This document shows, in pieces, positions 47,206-59,400 of a stretch of 64,000 nucleotides of DNA; within the stretch, counting starts at the first letter, position 1; every line of letters starts with the position of its first letter. The DNA lies in assembly GCF_018455725.1 (NCBI RefSeq), contig NZ_JAHCLR010000010.1:36696-100695 (forward strand), written 5' to 3'. Both the position numbers and the translations under genes were made by a program. Origin of the DNA: Mycolicibacter acidiphilus. Lineage in GTDB: Bacteria; Actinomycetota; Actinomycetes; Mycobacteriales; Mycobacteriaceae. The notes under the pieces were generated by a model. The model worked only from the letters and a program-made list of their open reading frames with translations. It was not told the origin of the DNA and searched no databases.

Positions 47206-49074
47206 TTACGGCGCCAGATCACCGAGCAGATAGCTGAACCCCGCCGAGAGCATCTCCGAGACCGATTGGCCGGACTGGGCCAGCTGATCCCATGCGGAGC
47301 TGAAGTCGCTGGCGGAAAGTGTGTAGCTGTCGGCATGCATGATCGCCACCGACAGGTCGTCGCGGGCGTTGAGAATACCGGCGGTGATACTGCTGGCCGG
47401 GTCGGTGAAGGTGTCCTTGAGCAGCGTGTCCAGTCCCAGTGCGTGACCGCCACTGCCCAGCGCGAGGTCGAGGCGCAACACCGCCAAAACCATCGGCATC
47501 TCGATGTCTTTGACCGCCAGGGGCAGGTTGTTGATCAGCGCCGACAGGCTGCCGGCGGGATTGGCAAAGACAACGTGGCTGAGGGCGCTCATATCGGGAA
47601 CCAGCGTCGAATCCGTCAGCCGGTCGAGCACCGAGGGAACATCGAGTTGTCCGCCGAATATCTGGTTGAACTCGTCGGCACCGATTGCGTTCTTGATCTG
47701 ATCGAGTTCGAGGTGGGCCGTCACCCAGCCGGGGCCGAGGAATTGGTCCTGGCTGTAGCCGTATTCGAACAACCGCAGTTGGAGGTCCGCAGCGCGCTCT
47801 GCTGCGGTGACCGTCGGCATGTCATCCGGCAGCGCGTTGTGGACGTCGGCGATGTTCACCACCTCGGTGTGTACGCCAGCGGCCGGCCCGTTGCCGGTAA
47901 CGCCTTGCCAACGCAGCAGGACGTTTCCGTCCGGCGCCCCGGAGTTGTCGATCCAGTTCGCCACCCCCGGGTCTTGGCTACTGATGACGTAGTAGGTGAA
48001 GCCGTCCGCGCCCTGGAAGGTGTTGGTGCTATTAAGGGAGCCCTGAGCGATCACCGACGGGTAGTCGTTCGCCCAGGCGTCGTTGCTCTGGATCGCCGAA
48101 TAGGCGGCGTCGATGTTGGGCACCTTGACGATGAGCGCCTGATCGGGCCCGAGTTCGAAGTGGCCGAAGCTGGCGAGCTGGCCGGGCAGGATCGGCCCGC
48201 CGGCGATCTGGCCGAGGGTGCTCGTGATGGGCGTGAACGAGTTGTCCGGAAGAGTGTTCTGTAGGTGCTGAATCCCGAAATTGGTCGGCGCACCATTGTC
48301 GTGAACCATCGCCTCCGCCAGTGCGTTCAACGTCGTGGTGATCTGACCGTCAGAGAGCACCGGCATTTTGAATGCCGATTCGTAGGTGATGTTGTCGTGC
48401 AGCAGGCCCCAGTCGCCGAGCGTGTCGCGGGTGATCAAGGTCTGGGCTCCCGAGGTGTCCACCCAGTTGCCGGGCTGCTCGGTGGGACTGAGGGTGATCG
48501 TGTACGTACCGTCGGCGTTGGGAGTGAACTGCGAGAGGTCGTAGCCGCGCAGCGACACGAAATCCTGTGTCAGGCCGTTGCCCGCCATCGGGGTGAAGGT
48601 GACGTCCTTGGTGCCCGGGCCGGGGTCGATGGTGACCGTTTGGGTCTGATTCCCGATGTTGGTGAATTGGTAGTAGGTGTCCGGGTTCGGGTCGTTGTTG
48701 AAGCTCTGCGGCTCCGCGGCGTTGGCGTTCGTCAGGTATCGGAAAACGCCCCCGTTCAGATCGTAGGAGTTGTCCGAGTTGACCTGATTGAGCTGAAGGC
48801 GGAGGCCGGCCATCGCGGTGTTCTGAATGTATTGCGGCAGCCGGGTCAGATCGAACGCCGTGACGAACGGGTAGGCACTGTTGGTCGCCGAGATCTGCTG
48901 CGCTGCGTGATGCAGCGCGTCGACCGCCGATTGCAGCTCCGATGAGCCGGCCGTCAGATGCACCGCGCGCACCAGGGCGTCGGGAGCGGAGGATGCCGCC
49001 GGGGTGGCAACGATGACACTGGCACCAACCAGGGCGATGCCGGTGGTCACGTAGGGACGAAGCGCTGCATTCAT
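47206..49074 (-). CDS. Large exported protein of unknown function, distantly DUF1214-like
   Basis: 622 residues. A signal peptide (MNAALRPYVTTGIALVGASVIVATPAASSAP, cleavage near 28-31). The body contains SFNNDPNPDTYYQFTNIGNQTQTVTIDPGPG, YDLSQFTPNADGTYTITLSPTEQPGNWVDTSG and later TYYVISSQDPGVANWIDNSGAPDGNVLLRWQG, which recall DUF1254/DUF1214 proteins (NPDTxY, GFW-like regions). The last 150 residues are helical and Ala/Leu rich. It probably acts in the envelope. Codon use looks less GC-extreme than in the neighbours. It is divergent from the PucR regulator. Confidence 0.7.
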   Translation of the reverse strand: MNAALRPYVTTGIALVGASVIVATPAASSAPDALVRAVHLTAGSSELQSAVDALHHAAQQISATNSAYPFVTAFDLTRLPQYIQNTAMAGLRLQLNQVNSDNSYDLNGGVFRYLTNANAAEPQSFNNDPNPDTYYQFTNIGNQTQTVTIDPGPGTKDVTFTPMAGNGLTQDFVSLRGYDLSQFTPNADGTYTITLSPTEQPGNWVDTSGAQTLITRDTLGDWGLLHDNITYESAFKMPVLSDGQITTTLNALAEAMVHDNGAPTNFGIQHLQNTLPDNSFTPITSTLGQIAGGPILPGQLASFGHFELGPDQALIVKVPNIDAAYSAIQSNDAWANDYPSVIAQGSLNSTNTFQGADGFTYYVISSQDPGVANWIDNSGAPDGNVLLRWQGVTGNGPAAGVHTEVVNIADVHNALPDDMPTVTAAERAADLQLRLFEYGYSQDQFLGPGWVTAHLELDQIKNAIGADEFNQIFGGQLDVPSVLDRLTDSTLVPDMSALSHVVFANPAGSLSALINNLPLAVKDIEMPMVLAVLRLDLALGSGGHALGLDTLLKDTFTDPASSITAGILNARDDLSVAIMHADSYTLSASDFSSAWDQLAQSGQSVSEMLSAGFSYLLGDLAP

Positions 49075-49208
49075 GAGTTGTACCTCAGATATCGTTGAGC
49101 GAGAGTTGCATCACTGTAACGACGACCTGACCGCATGCGACTAGCGCAAAACGTCGCAAATATCGATAAATAACGGTACATACTGTGCCATTGGCCTACC
49201 GTGAACCA

Positions 49209-50435
49209 ATGACATGGATCACTCCGTCACCGCAAGTCCGTGAGCTCATGAAGCAGGGCGCCCACGCTGTCATCAACGCTCCCATGGAGTGGCTCGATGA
49301 GCTTGATCGGGCCACCGTTGCCTCCAACCCGGTGCTCGCCGCCGACCCGGTCTTGGCCGCCGCGATCGGCCGCACCAACCGCGCCAACCTCATGTACTGG
49401 GCAACGGCCAACGTCCGTGATCCCGGCGCGCCGGTACCCGCCAACCTTGGCGCCGAGCCTCTCGGCATTGCCAGAGATCTCGTGCGCCGGGGGCTCGACG
49501 CCGCGGAGCTGGACGCTTATCGCGTCGCAGAAGGGGTGGCGTGGCGGCGATGGATGGACATCGCCTTCCGGATGACCACCGATCCAGAGCATCTGCGCGA
49601 ACTACTCGATGTGTCTTCGCGGTCGATCAGCGCTTTCATTGACTCCACACTGGCCGGTATCGCCGCCCAGATCGAACTGGAGCGCGACGAGCTAACCCGC
49701 GGCACCCACGCAGAACGCCGAGAGGTGGTCACGCTGCTCCTCGATGGGGCGCCCATCAGCCTGCAGCGCGCTGAAGCCCGGCTCGGCTACCCGCTGCAGC
49801 GGCCGCATACCGCTGCGATCATCTGGACCGATGACACCGCGGGCGATCTGAGCCACCTCGACCGCACCGCCGAAGCGTTCGCCCACGCCGCGGGATCGTC
49901 ACGCCCCCTGAGCATCCTGGCCAGCACCGCCAGCCGTTGGGCCTGGGTGGCCGGCAGCACCGACCTGGACACCGATGGGCTGCGTACGGCGATCGACGCC
50001 ACACCGGACGTCCGGATCACGATCGGCCCGACCGGCACCGGTGTGGAGGGGTTCCGCCGCAGCCACCTCGCTGCGCTCACCGCGCAACGGATGCTCACCC
50101 GACTCAACTCACCCCAGCGACTGGTGTTCTACACCGACGTTCAGGTGGTCGCGTTGATCACCCAGGACCCGCAGGCCGCCAGCGAGTTCATCAGCGATGT
50201 GCTCGGCGACTTCCGTTCGGCCAACACCCAACTGCACACCGCCGTCCTGACGTTCATCCACGAGCAGTGCAATGCCTCACAGACGGCCGCACGTCTCTAC
50301 ACCCACCGCAGCACGCTGTTGCGCCACCTTGTACGGGCGGACCAGCTGCTGCCAAAACCACTGGCCCAGAACATCGTTCAGGTGGCCGTCGCGCTCGAAG
50401 CACTGCGTTGGCATGGAGCTACCGCGACCACCTGA
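49209..50435 (+). CDS. PucR-family transcriptional regulator
   Basis: About 408 residues from ATG 49209 (GTG 49185 is an alternative). The middle domain is of the CdaR/GGDEF-like type found in PucR proteins (LQRPHTAAIIWTDDTAGDLSHLDRTAEAFAHAAG, SRWAWVAGSTDLDTDGLRTAI). The C-terminal PucR helix-turn-helix is HEQCNASQTAARLYTHRSTLLRHLVRADQLLP (about 355-386). Such regulators control catabolic or redox operons. Divergent from the exported protein, it is the only regulator in the acpS-fas insertion and presumably controls it. The upstream region has TATCGATA and repeated CGCAAA (49146-49168). Confidence 0.8.
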   Translation: MTWITPSPQVRELMKQGAHAVINAPMEWLDELDRATVASNPVLAADPVLAAAIGRTNRANLMYWATANVRDPGAPVPANLGAEPLGIARDLVRRGLDAAELDAYRVAEGVAWRRWMDIAFRMTTDPEHLRELLDVSSRSISAFIDSTLAGIAAQIELERDELTRGTHAERREVVTLLLDGAPISLQRAEARLGYPLQRPHTAAIIWTDDTAGDLSHLDRTAEAFAHAAGSSRPLSILASTASRWAWVAGSTDLDTDGLRTAIDATPDVRITIGPTGTGVEGFRRSHLAALTAQRMLTRLNSPQRLVFYTDVQVVALITQDPQAASEFISDVLGDFRSANTQLHTAVLTFIHEQCNASQTAARLYTHRSTLLRHLVRADQLLPKPLAQNIVQVAVALEALRWHGATATT

Positions 50436-50446
50436 ACACCGCCCCG

Positions 50447-53400
50447 CTAACCGATGTAGACGTCGCCGTCGCCGAGACGGGCGGCCGGGTTGAGCAGCAT
50501 CGCCGCCTCCTGCCGCTTCTCCGACGTCTCGTGGTCGAAACGCCGGCCGTCGGGCCGCTCGTACATCGGCTTGCCGCCGGCGATCGCCGACGCCAGGCGC
50601 CGCTGCCCGGCCAGCAACCGGCCGTTGGCCTGCGCCAGGTACGCCGCCCGCTGCTCCGGGTCCAGAGCGGCCAGGAAGGCCTGCGGGTGCACCAGCGCGA
50701 TCAGCCCGGAGACGTGACCGAAGCCGAGGCTGGTGACCAGACCGGCCTTCAGCGGGAACTTCTCGCCCAGGTGCAGCGTCTCACGCACCCAGACGAAGTG
50801 CCCGGCAGTCGCCAACTCGTCGTCGACGCAGTCCAGGCTGCGGTTCGGCGGGATCACCCCGTCGCGCAGCATCTGGCACAGCCCCATCATCTGGAAGACC
50901 GCCGCGCCGCCCTTCGAGTGCCCGGTCAGCGTCTTCTGGCTGACCACGAACAGCGGGGCGCCGTCGGACCTGCCCAGCGAATCCGCAAGCCGCTCATGCA
51001 GTTCGGTCTCATTGGGGTCGTTGGCCAGCGTGGAGGTGTCGTGCTTGGACACCACCGCGATGTCGTCGGCCCCGACGCCGAGCTTGGCCAGTGAGCGAGC
51101 CAGCATCGAGTCCCGACCACCCCGGCCGGCACCGAGGGCACCCAGGCCCGGAGCCGGGATCGAGGTGTGCACGCCGTCGCCGAAGCTCTGCGCGTAGCCC
51201 ACCACCGCCAGCACCGGCAGGCCCATCTTGACCGCGAGGTCGCCGCGGGCCAGCAGGATGGTCCCGCCGCCCTGCGCCTCGACGAAGCCCAGCCGGCGCC
51301 GGTCGTTGGCCCGGGAGAACTTCGAGTCACTGATGCCCTTGGCCCGCATCATCTCGGTGTCGGCGGTGGCCGCCATGTCACCGAAGCCGATGATGGCCTC
51401 CAGGGTCAGGTCGTCGTAGCCGCCGGTGACGACCAGTTCGGCCTTGCCGAGGCGGATCTTGTCGACGCCCTCCTCGACCGAGACCGCCGCGGTGGCGCAT
51501 GCCGCCACCGGGTGGATCATCGCGCCGTAGGAGCCGACGTAGCTCTGAACCACGTGGGCGGCAACGACGTTCGGCAGCACCTCCTGCAGGATGTCGTTCG
51601 GCTTGGCCCGCCCCAGCAGGTTGCCGTGGTACATGGTCTGCATCGAGGTCATGCCGCCCATGCCGGTGCCCTGCGTGCTGGCGACCAGGCTCGGGTGCAC
51701 CCAGCGCATCAGCTCGGCCGGGCTGAAGCCGGCGGACAGGAACGCGTCCACGGTCGCGACCAGGTTCCACAGCGCCACCCGGTCGATCGAGGTGGCCATG
51801 TCCTGGCTGATCCCCCACACCGTCGGGTCGAACCCGGTCGGGATCTGCGCGCCGACGGTCCGCGACAGCTTGCTCTTGCGCGGCACCCGAATCTCGGTGC
51901 CCGCCTTGCGGATCACCTGCCAGTCACCGGAGTCCGGCACCGGCCGCACCACGGTGTGCTCCGGGTCGAACTCGACGAACGCCCGCGCGTCGGCCTCGGA
52001 CGAGACCACGAACGAGAAGTCCTTGTCCAGGAAGACACTGACCAGCAGCGGCGAGGCGTGGTCGGGGTCGATCGCCCCGTCGTCCACGAACTCACGCACA
52101 CCGACCCGCTCCACCACGGTGTCGTGGTAGCGCTCCACCAGTTCGGCCTCGTCGACCAGTTCACCGGTGGCGGTGTCGTACCAGCCGGGCTGCGGGTCGT
52201 CCTCCCACTTGACCAGCCCAGTGGTCCAGGCCAGTTCGAGCACGCCGGCCGCCGACAGCTCGCCGGAGACCTCCATCTCGAAGCGGGTGCGCGACGAGCC
52301 GATCGGACCAAGCTCGGCACCGCCGACGATCACGACTAGGTCGGCCGGGTCGACGTCGAGGTCGGCCCACTCCGGCGCCGGCGCCGGGGTGTAGCCCCGC
52401 GGCGGCGACGGCAGGGCGGCGATGGTGCCGTCGGCGTCGTCCTCGTCGGCAGCCGATTCGGCGGTCATCTCCTCGCGGGCCTTGGCGGCCAACTCGGCCA
52501 TGTCCAGGTCCGCTTCACCCAGCCCACCGGTCAGGTCGGCCTCGATCGGCGCGTTGGCCGCGGCCACCTTCGACTCGACATCGCAGAGTCGCAGCAGCAT
52601 CCCGGCCATCTCGGCGGTGGAATACGTTGTCACACCGGCCTCTTCGACGGCGTCGACGATCACGTCGTTGGCGCCCATCAGCCCGGTGCCGCGGGTCCAG
52701 CCGATCAGCGCGTGCGCCAGGCTGACCCGAGCCGCCCACGACGACTCGGCCTTCCACCGGTTGACCAGGGCGTCCAGCGCGGCCTTGGCCTCGCCGTAGG
52801 CGCCGTCACCGCCGAACGTGCCGCGGTTCGGCGAACCGGGCAGCACCACGTGCAGCCGGGAGGCGATGTCACGCTCGGCGCCGATCTTCGACAGCCCGGC
52901 GATCAGCCGCTGCACCGACCACAGCAGAACCTTCATCTCCATCTCGGCGCGCGCACCGACCTCGGAGAGGTCCCCGGCCACCCGGGGTGCGGCGAACGGG
53001 AACAGCAGCGTCGGGGTCTGCGCGTCCTTGAGGTGAATCGAGGCCGGCCCGAGGTTTTCGGACTGTTCGGACCCGACCCACTCGACGAGCGCGTCGATGT
53101 CGGAGTACGACGCCATGTTCGCCGGCACCACCCACAGCGCCGCACCGAACCGGGCGTGGGCACGGTAGAGGTTCTTGTAAAAGCCCAGCCGCTCGTCGTC
53201 CAGCCGTGAGGTGGTCGCGATGACGGTGGCCCCGCCGTCGAGCAGTCGCCCGACGACCGAGGCGGCGATCGACCCCTTCGACGCGCCGGTCACCACCGCG
53301 ACCTCGTCGCTGTAGCGGCCGCGGCCCGGATTCTCCGCGCCGGCGGCGATCCGCGCGTACAGCGACGCGTGGATCTTGCGGCCCTCGGACAGCGCACGGC

Positions 53401-56400
53401 CCTGCCACCAGGTCGCCTGGGTGGCGACGGTGTGCCCGGTGCCTTCGAAGCGCTCGGACAGCCGCAGCCAGTCGGCGTCGACGTCGGCGTCGTCGGTCAG
53501 CCAGATCCGGACCAGATCCTCCCGGGCACTGGCCCACCGGTCGTCGAACAGCACGGCCTTGCGGCCGTCGAACGCCGGCGCCACCAGGCGCGGCCAGTCC
53601 GATCCCAGCTCGGCGGTGACCAGGTCGATCAGCTCACTGTCGGTGGTGCCCGCGGGAGCGCTCACCGTCTCGTCGAAGCCGAGTTGCCCCAGCACCAGTC
53701 GGGCCGCCGAGGCCAGCACGCCGTCACGTCCGGTGATCTGCGCGGTGAACTCGCCGAGTGCGGCGGCGTCCACCGTGGCACCGCCCCCACCGCCAGCCGA
53801 CGGCAGGCTCACCGCGACACCGCGGCGCGCGGCAACCGCGGCGACGGCGGCGTCGATGGCCTTGTCGACCGCGGCGGCGTCGGCCAGGGCGCCGTCGTGC
53901 AGACCGCCCATGGCGCCACCGCGCACACTGGTGCCCTCACGGGTACCCAGCGCCACCTCGACGGTGACGTGCTTGGCCCAGCCGTCACCGAGCTCCCAGG
54001 TCTTCTTGACCCGCTCGGTGATGGCCGCCGGCCGCTTGCCGGACGGGCCGAGGATGGTGCGCAGCTGGTCGTTGATGGCGTCGGTCAGCACCGGGCCGTA
54101 CGGCTTGTAGGTGCGGGCCAGCTTGGTCACCTGCGACTTCAACCCGGCCAGGTCGGCCTCGGCCGCGCCGTCGATGGCGCCCAGGTTCAGCTCGGAACCC
54201 AGGTCCACCAGCAGCTGGTTGCGCCGCGACGACGCACCGTCGGTGATCGACTCGATGGAGTCCAGCGCCTCGATCTGGTCGATGCGCATCTTGGCGCTCA
54301 GGGCGATCAACGCCAGGGTGGCGTCGGCCGCGTCGAACGCGATGTCCTCGGGGCGCGGGCCTCCCGACGGAGCCGCCGGGGCGGCCGGCGCCGGTGCGGC
54401 GGACTCGGCCGACACGGCGTCCGTCGAAACCTCAACGGGAGCTTCGTCTTCGGGCTCCGGCTCCGGGTCCTCATCGGTGGCGAACAGCACCGCGGCGTCA
54501 CGCTCGGCGTTGAGCACCTCCACCGTGGAGTGCGCGTACTCGGGCAGCTTCAGGGTGTTGGTGGCCAGCCCGGCGACGGTCGGCGCGGTCTTCACACCGA
54601 TCTCGACGAACCGCTCCACCCCGAGCCCGCCGGCGGCCTCCTCGATGAACAGCAGGTCCTGGGTCTCGATCCAGCGCACCGGGCTGGCGAACTGCCAGGC
54701 CAGCAGCTCGATGACGATCTTGCGGCACAGCTCGGCCGGCCGCTCGTTCCGCCAGTTGTCGTAGTCGGCGAGGATCTCGTCGAGCGGCTCGGCCGGCACC
54801 AGGTCGCGGATCTCCTGAATGAACTCGCGGTCCAGCGTGAACGGCTTGGGCACCAGGTTGGGGATGTAGCGCCCGATGATCAGCTCGGGGTCCTTGTCGC
54901 GCGGCATCACCCGCTCCAGCGAGCGGCGGAAGTCATCGACGCCGATCCGCAGCACCTCGGAGTGGAACGGCACGTCGATGCCGGGCACCAGGATGAACGA
55001 CCGCTTGCCGCCGCTGATCTCGCGGCGCCGCTCGACCTCCTCCTCCAGCGCCTCCAGGCCGGCGACCGTGCCGGCGATCGCGTACTGCGAACCGCGCAGG
55101 TTGAAGTTCACGATCTGCAGGAATTCGCCGGTGCGCTCGGCGATCTCGGCGACGAACGCAGTGACGTCGGCGTCGTCGAGGTCGATCTGCGACGGGCGGA
55201 TCGCGGCCAGCCGGTAGTTGGACCGGCCCATCGCGTCGCGCGGCACGATGTCGTGCATCTTCGAGCCGCGGTGGAACACCACCTCCAGCAGGCCCTCCAG
55301 CTCGTACACGCCGGAGACGCAGGCCAGGGCGGTGTACTCGCCGACGGAGTGACCGCAGGCGATGGCGCCTTCGACGAACGCCCCCTGCTCGCGCATCTCG
55401 GCGACCTGGGCGGCGGCGACGGTGGCCATCGCGACCTGGGTGAACTGGGTGAGGTACAGCACGCCCTCGGGGTGCTGGTAGTGCACGCCGGACGCGATCA
55501 GCGACGTCGGGTTGTCCCGCACCACGTGCAGCACGGAGAAGCCGAGGGTGTCGCGGGTGAACTTGTCCGCGGAGTCCCACACCTTGCGGGCGGCCTTGGA
55601 CCGGGCGCGAACCTCCATGCCCATGCCCTTGTGCTGAATCCCCTGACCGGGGAAGGCGTAGACGGTCTTCGGCGCAGCCAGCCGGGCCGTCGCCGACATG
55701 ACCAGATCCCCGCCGACCTTGGCGCTGATCTCCAAAACCTCTGCGCCCAGGTCGATCCCGACCCGGTCGACCCGGAAGTCGACCTCGTCGCCGGGCTTCA
55801 CCATGCCCAGGAACCGGGCGGTCCAGCCGAGCAGCTTCGCCGGCGGGCGCTTCTCCCCATCGGTGGCGGTGACGACGTGCTGCGCGGCGGCCGACAGCCA
55901 CATGCCGTGCACGATCGGGGATTCCAGTCCGGCCAGCAGCGCGGCGGCGCGGTCGGTGTGGATCGGGTTGTGGTCACCGGAGACCACCGCGAACGGCCGC
56001 ATGTCGACCGGCGCGGTCATCGCGACGTCGCGACGCCGGCGCCGCGGGGTGTCGGTGGCGTTGTCGGACACCGCCCCGCCGGCCCGAACCGGGTCGGTGA
56101 GCTCAGCGGCACCGGTGCGCCCGCGGATCGCGAACCGCTCCTCGAGGGTGGCCAGCACCGTTCCGTCGGCGTCGGCCACCGTGACCGACACCGGGACGAC
56201 GCGGCCGACCTCGGTGTCGAACGCTGCGGAAGCCGTTGCGGTGACGGTCAATTCAGCCGGCTCGGCCGGTAGTGCAGTGAGCAGCTGCGCGGCGTGGTCC
56301 AGGTGCACCAGCGACAGCAGGCCCTCGACCACCGGGAAGCCGGTATCGGTGACGGCCGAACCGATCACCGAGAACACCGCCGGCCAGCAGCTGCCGACCA

Positions 56401-59400
56401 GTGCGTCGGGCACCGTCGTCAAGCCGGGTGCCAGGGCGGCGCTGAAGGTGGCGGTGACGCCGGTGTGGTCGGCGACCCGCTCGGGGTCCCACGCCACGGT
56501 GACCTGCGCGGTGCCGTCCTGCACGGCGGGCAGCGCGTCGGGCCCGTCGACGCCGGCGGCGATCGCCAGCACCGAGCGCATCGCGGCGGCGGCGTCGTCG
56601 GTGGAGACCACCGGGGCGCCGCCGTCGACCACGGTCGACGGCAGGGTGAAGCGGATGTCGATCCAGACACCGGACAGCGGCACGCTCAGCACCACGGTGT
56701 CGTCGGAACCGGCCTCCAGCCGGGCACCGGTGGACGGGTGGGTGGCGCTGCGGTTGCCGTTCACCTGCCACTCGGCGGGAGCGGCGATCCGGTGCACCGG
56801 GTTGGTCGCGGTACGCCCGGCCCACAGCACGTCGGGCGCGTCCAGCAGCACGGCCAGCGGGCCGGTGACGTCGGTGCGGCCCTGGCGGCGCGACGACACG
56901 GACGCCGGCTGGGCACCGGTCGCCAGCACCTGGTCGACCGCGGCCTGCTCGAAGCGGTCCAGCAGCTCACCGACCGGCTCGTCGACCCGGGTGATGCCGG
57001 CCACCGCGGTGATGCCGGGGATGATGCAGACCTGGTCGGCGGTGTAGCGGGCGTCGTGCGCCTGCCACAGTGAGTCCGACCGCCACCAGCGGCGGACGTC
57101 CTTGTCGACCACCGGCACGAAGTTGACCGGCTTGCCCGGCGTCTTGCACAGCTGGGCGAAGAACGGCGAGTCGGCGGGGTGCAGTTGCACGGTCGCCGCG
57201 TCGGGGTAGCTCGCCAGCAGCGCCGCGATGGCCTCCTCGGGCCGGTTCAGCAGCGGCTCGTCGGCGAACAGCGTCTCGATCGGGCCGGACTCGCTGATGT
57301 GCAGGCGGGCCTCGGCACGCTGCAGCATCGAGCCGAACCGGTCCCGCCAGGTGTCGGCGACCCACGGGCTGCCCGGCCGCAGCGTGTCGGCGGTGGAGTC
57401 GCCGGCGCCGATCGACAGTTCGACGTAGCGGCGCAGCCACTGCTCGTAGGTCATCTCGGTGATGTCGCCGAAGTACGGCTTGGCGGTGTTCGCCAGCGCG
57501 GCGATGATCTCGTCGCGGCGGGCGGCGACGGCGTCGGCGTCACCGGCGACCTCGTCGAGCAGCCGGCCGCAGCGCGACGCGGTGTTGTCGATCTCGTGGA
57601 TGTCGGCACCGAGCTGGCTGCGGCTGGATGCCATGCCGTTCTCGGCTTTTCCGGCGCCGATCCAGTGGTCGACGCCGGTGGTGTCGACGAGCATCTGCTT
57701 CACCGCCGGCGAGGTGGTGGCCTCCAGGGTGGCCATCGCCGCGGTACCGATCAGGATGCCGTCGACCGGCATCGACGGGAACCCGTAGGCCTGCGCCCAC
57801 GCCCCGGACAGGTATTCGGCGGCCCGCTCGGGGGTGCCGATGCCGCCGCCGACGCAGACGGTGATGTTGGGCTGCGAGCGCAGCTCGGAGTAGGTGGCCA
57901 GCAGCAGGTCGTCGAGGTCCTCCCAGGAGTGGTGCCCCCCGGCGCGGCCGCCTTCGACGTGCGCGATCACCGGTGTGGTGGGCACCTCGGCGGCGATCCG
58001 GATCACCGACCGGATCTGCTCGATGGTGCCGGGCTTGAACACGACGTGGGCGATGCCGACCTCGTTCAGCTCACCGATGAGGTCGACGGCCTCCTCCAGG
58101 TCCGGGATGCCGGCGGTGACGACGACGCCGTCGATCGGGGCGCCGGACTGGCGGGCCTTCTGCACCAGCCGCTTCCCGCCGACCTGCAGCTTCCACAGGT
58201 ACGGGTCGAGGAACAGCGAGTTGAACTCGATCGTGCGGCCCGGCTCCAGCAGGGTGGTCAACTCGGCGATGCGGTCGTCGAAGATCTCCTCGGTGACCTG
58301 TCCGCCACCGGCCAGCTCGGCCCAGTGGCCGGCGTTGGCGGCGGCCGCGACGATCTTGGCGTCGACGGTGGTCGGCGTCATGCCGGCCAGCAGCATCGGG
58401 GACCGGCCGGTGAGCCGGGTGAACTTGGTGGACAGCTTCACCCGGCCGTCGGGCAGCGTCACCACCGTCGGGGCGTAGCTCGACCAGGGCTTGGCCACCT
58501 CCGGCACCGCGCCGACCGTGAACAGGTTGCGCTGGCCGCCGCGGGTGGCCGCCGGGACGATGCCGACGCCCAGCCCGCGGATCACCGGCGCCGTGAGCCG
58601 GGTGAGGATGTCGCCCGGACCCAGGTCGAGGATCCAGCGGGCGCCGGCGTCGTGCAGTTCGGTGATCTCGTCGACCCAGTCGACCTGGTCCACGAGGATC
58701 GCCTTGGCCATCTGACGAGCCAGGGCCACACCCTCAGCGTCCATGCCGATCTTCGCCGCCCACCCGCCGACGATGTCGATGCCGTCGGCCAGCCGCGGCG
58801 AATGGAACCCGACCTCGACGGCCACCGGCTCGAAGACCGGCGCGAACACCGCACCACCGCGGACCTTGTTCTTGCGCTCGGCGGCCTCGGACTCGGCGAT
58901 CTGCTCGCAGTACAGCTCGAAGCGGGACAGCTGCTCGGGGGTTCCGGTGATGACGACGGCACGGCGGCCGTTGCGGATCGACAGCACCGGCGGCAGCACG
59001 GTGCGCACGTCGGTGGCGAACTCCTCCAGCAGTGCCTGAATCCGCTCGGGGTCGACGTTGTTCACCGCGACCATCGGCGGGCGGTCACCGAGGACCGAGA
59101 TGCCGCGGCGCCGCGCCACCAGCGTTCCGGCCGCGCCCACCAGTTGGGCGATCGCGAGCAGCTGCACGTCGGCGGCGCCGCCGGCCTTGACGGACTCGAC
59201 GCCCAACACGCCCTGGGAGTGCCCGGCCAGCGCGACCGGCGGGGTCGCCGTCAGGTCCAGACCCTGGCGGGCCAGCGCGCGCACCGCGGCGATCTGGGTG
59301 AGTAGCACACCCGGCACCGACACCGCGGCCGACGTCAGCTGCTTGGCCGACGGGATCGGGTCCTCGGCGGCCAGCGCCCGCACCCAGGCCAGCGGTTCGA

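Noticed and set aside
53369-56272. 967-residue plus-strand open frame inside fas
   Set aside because: Shadow of FAS-I coding sequence; composition is His/Gly/Val/Arg repeats without any recognisable fold.
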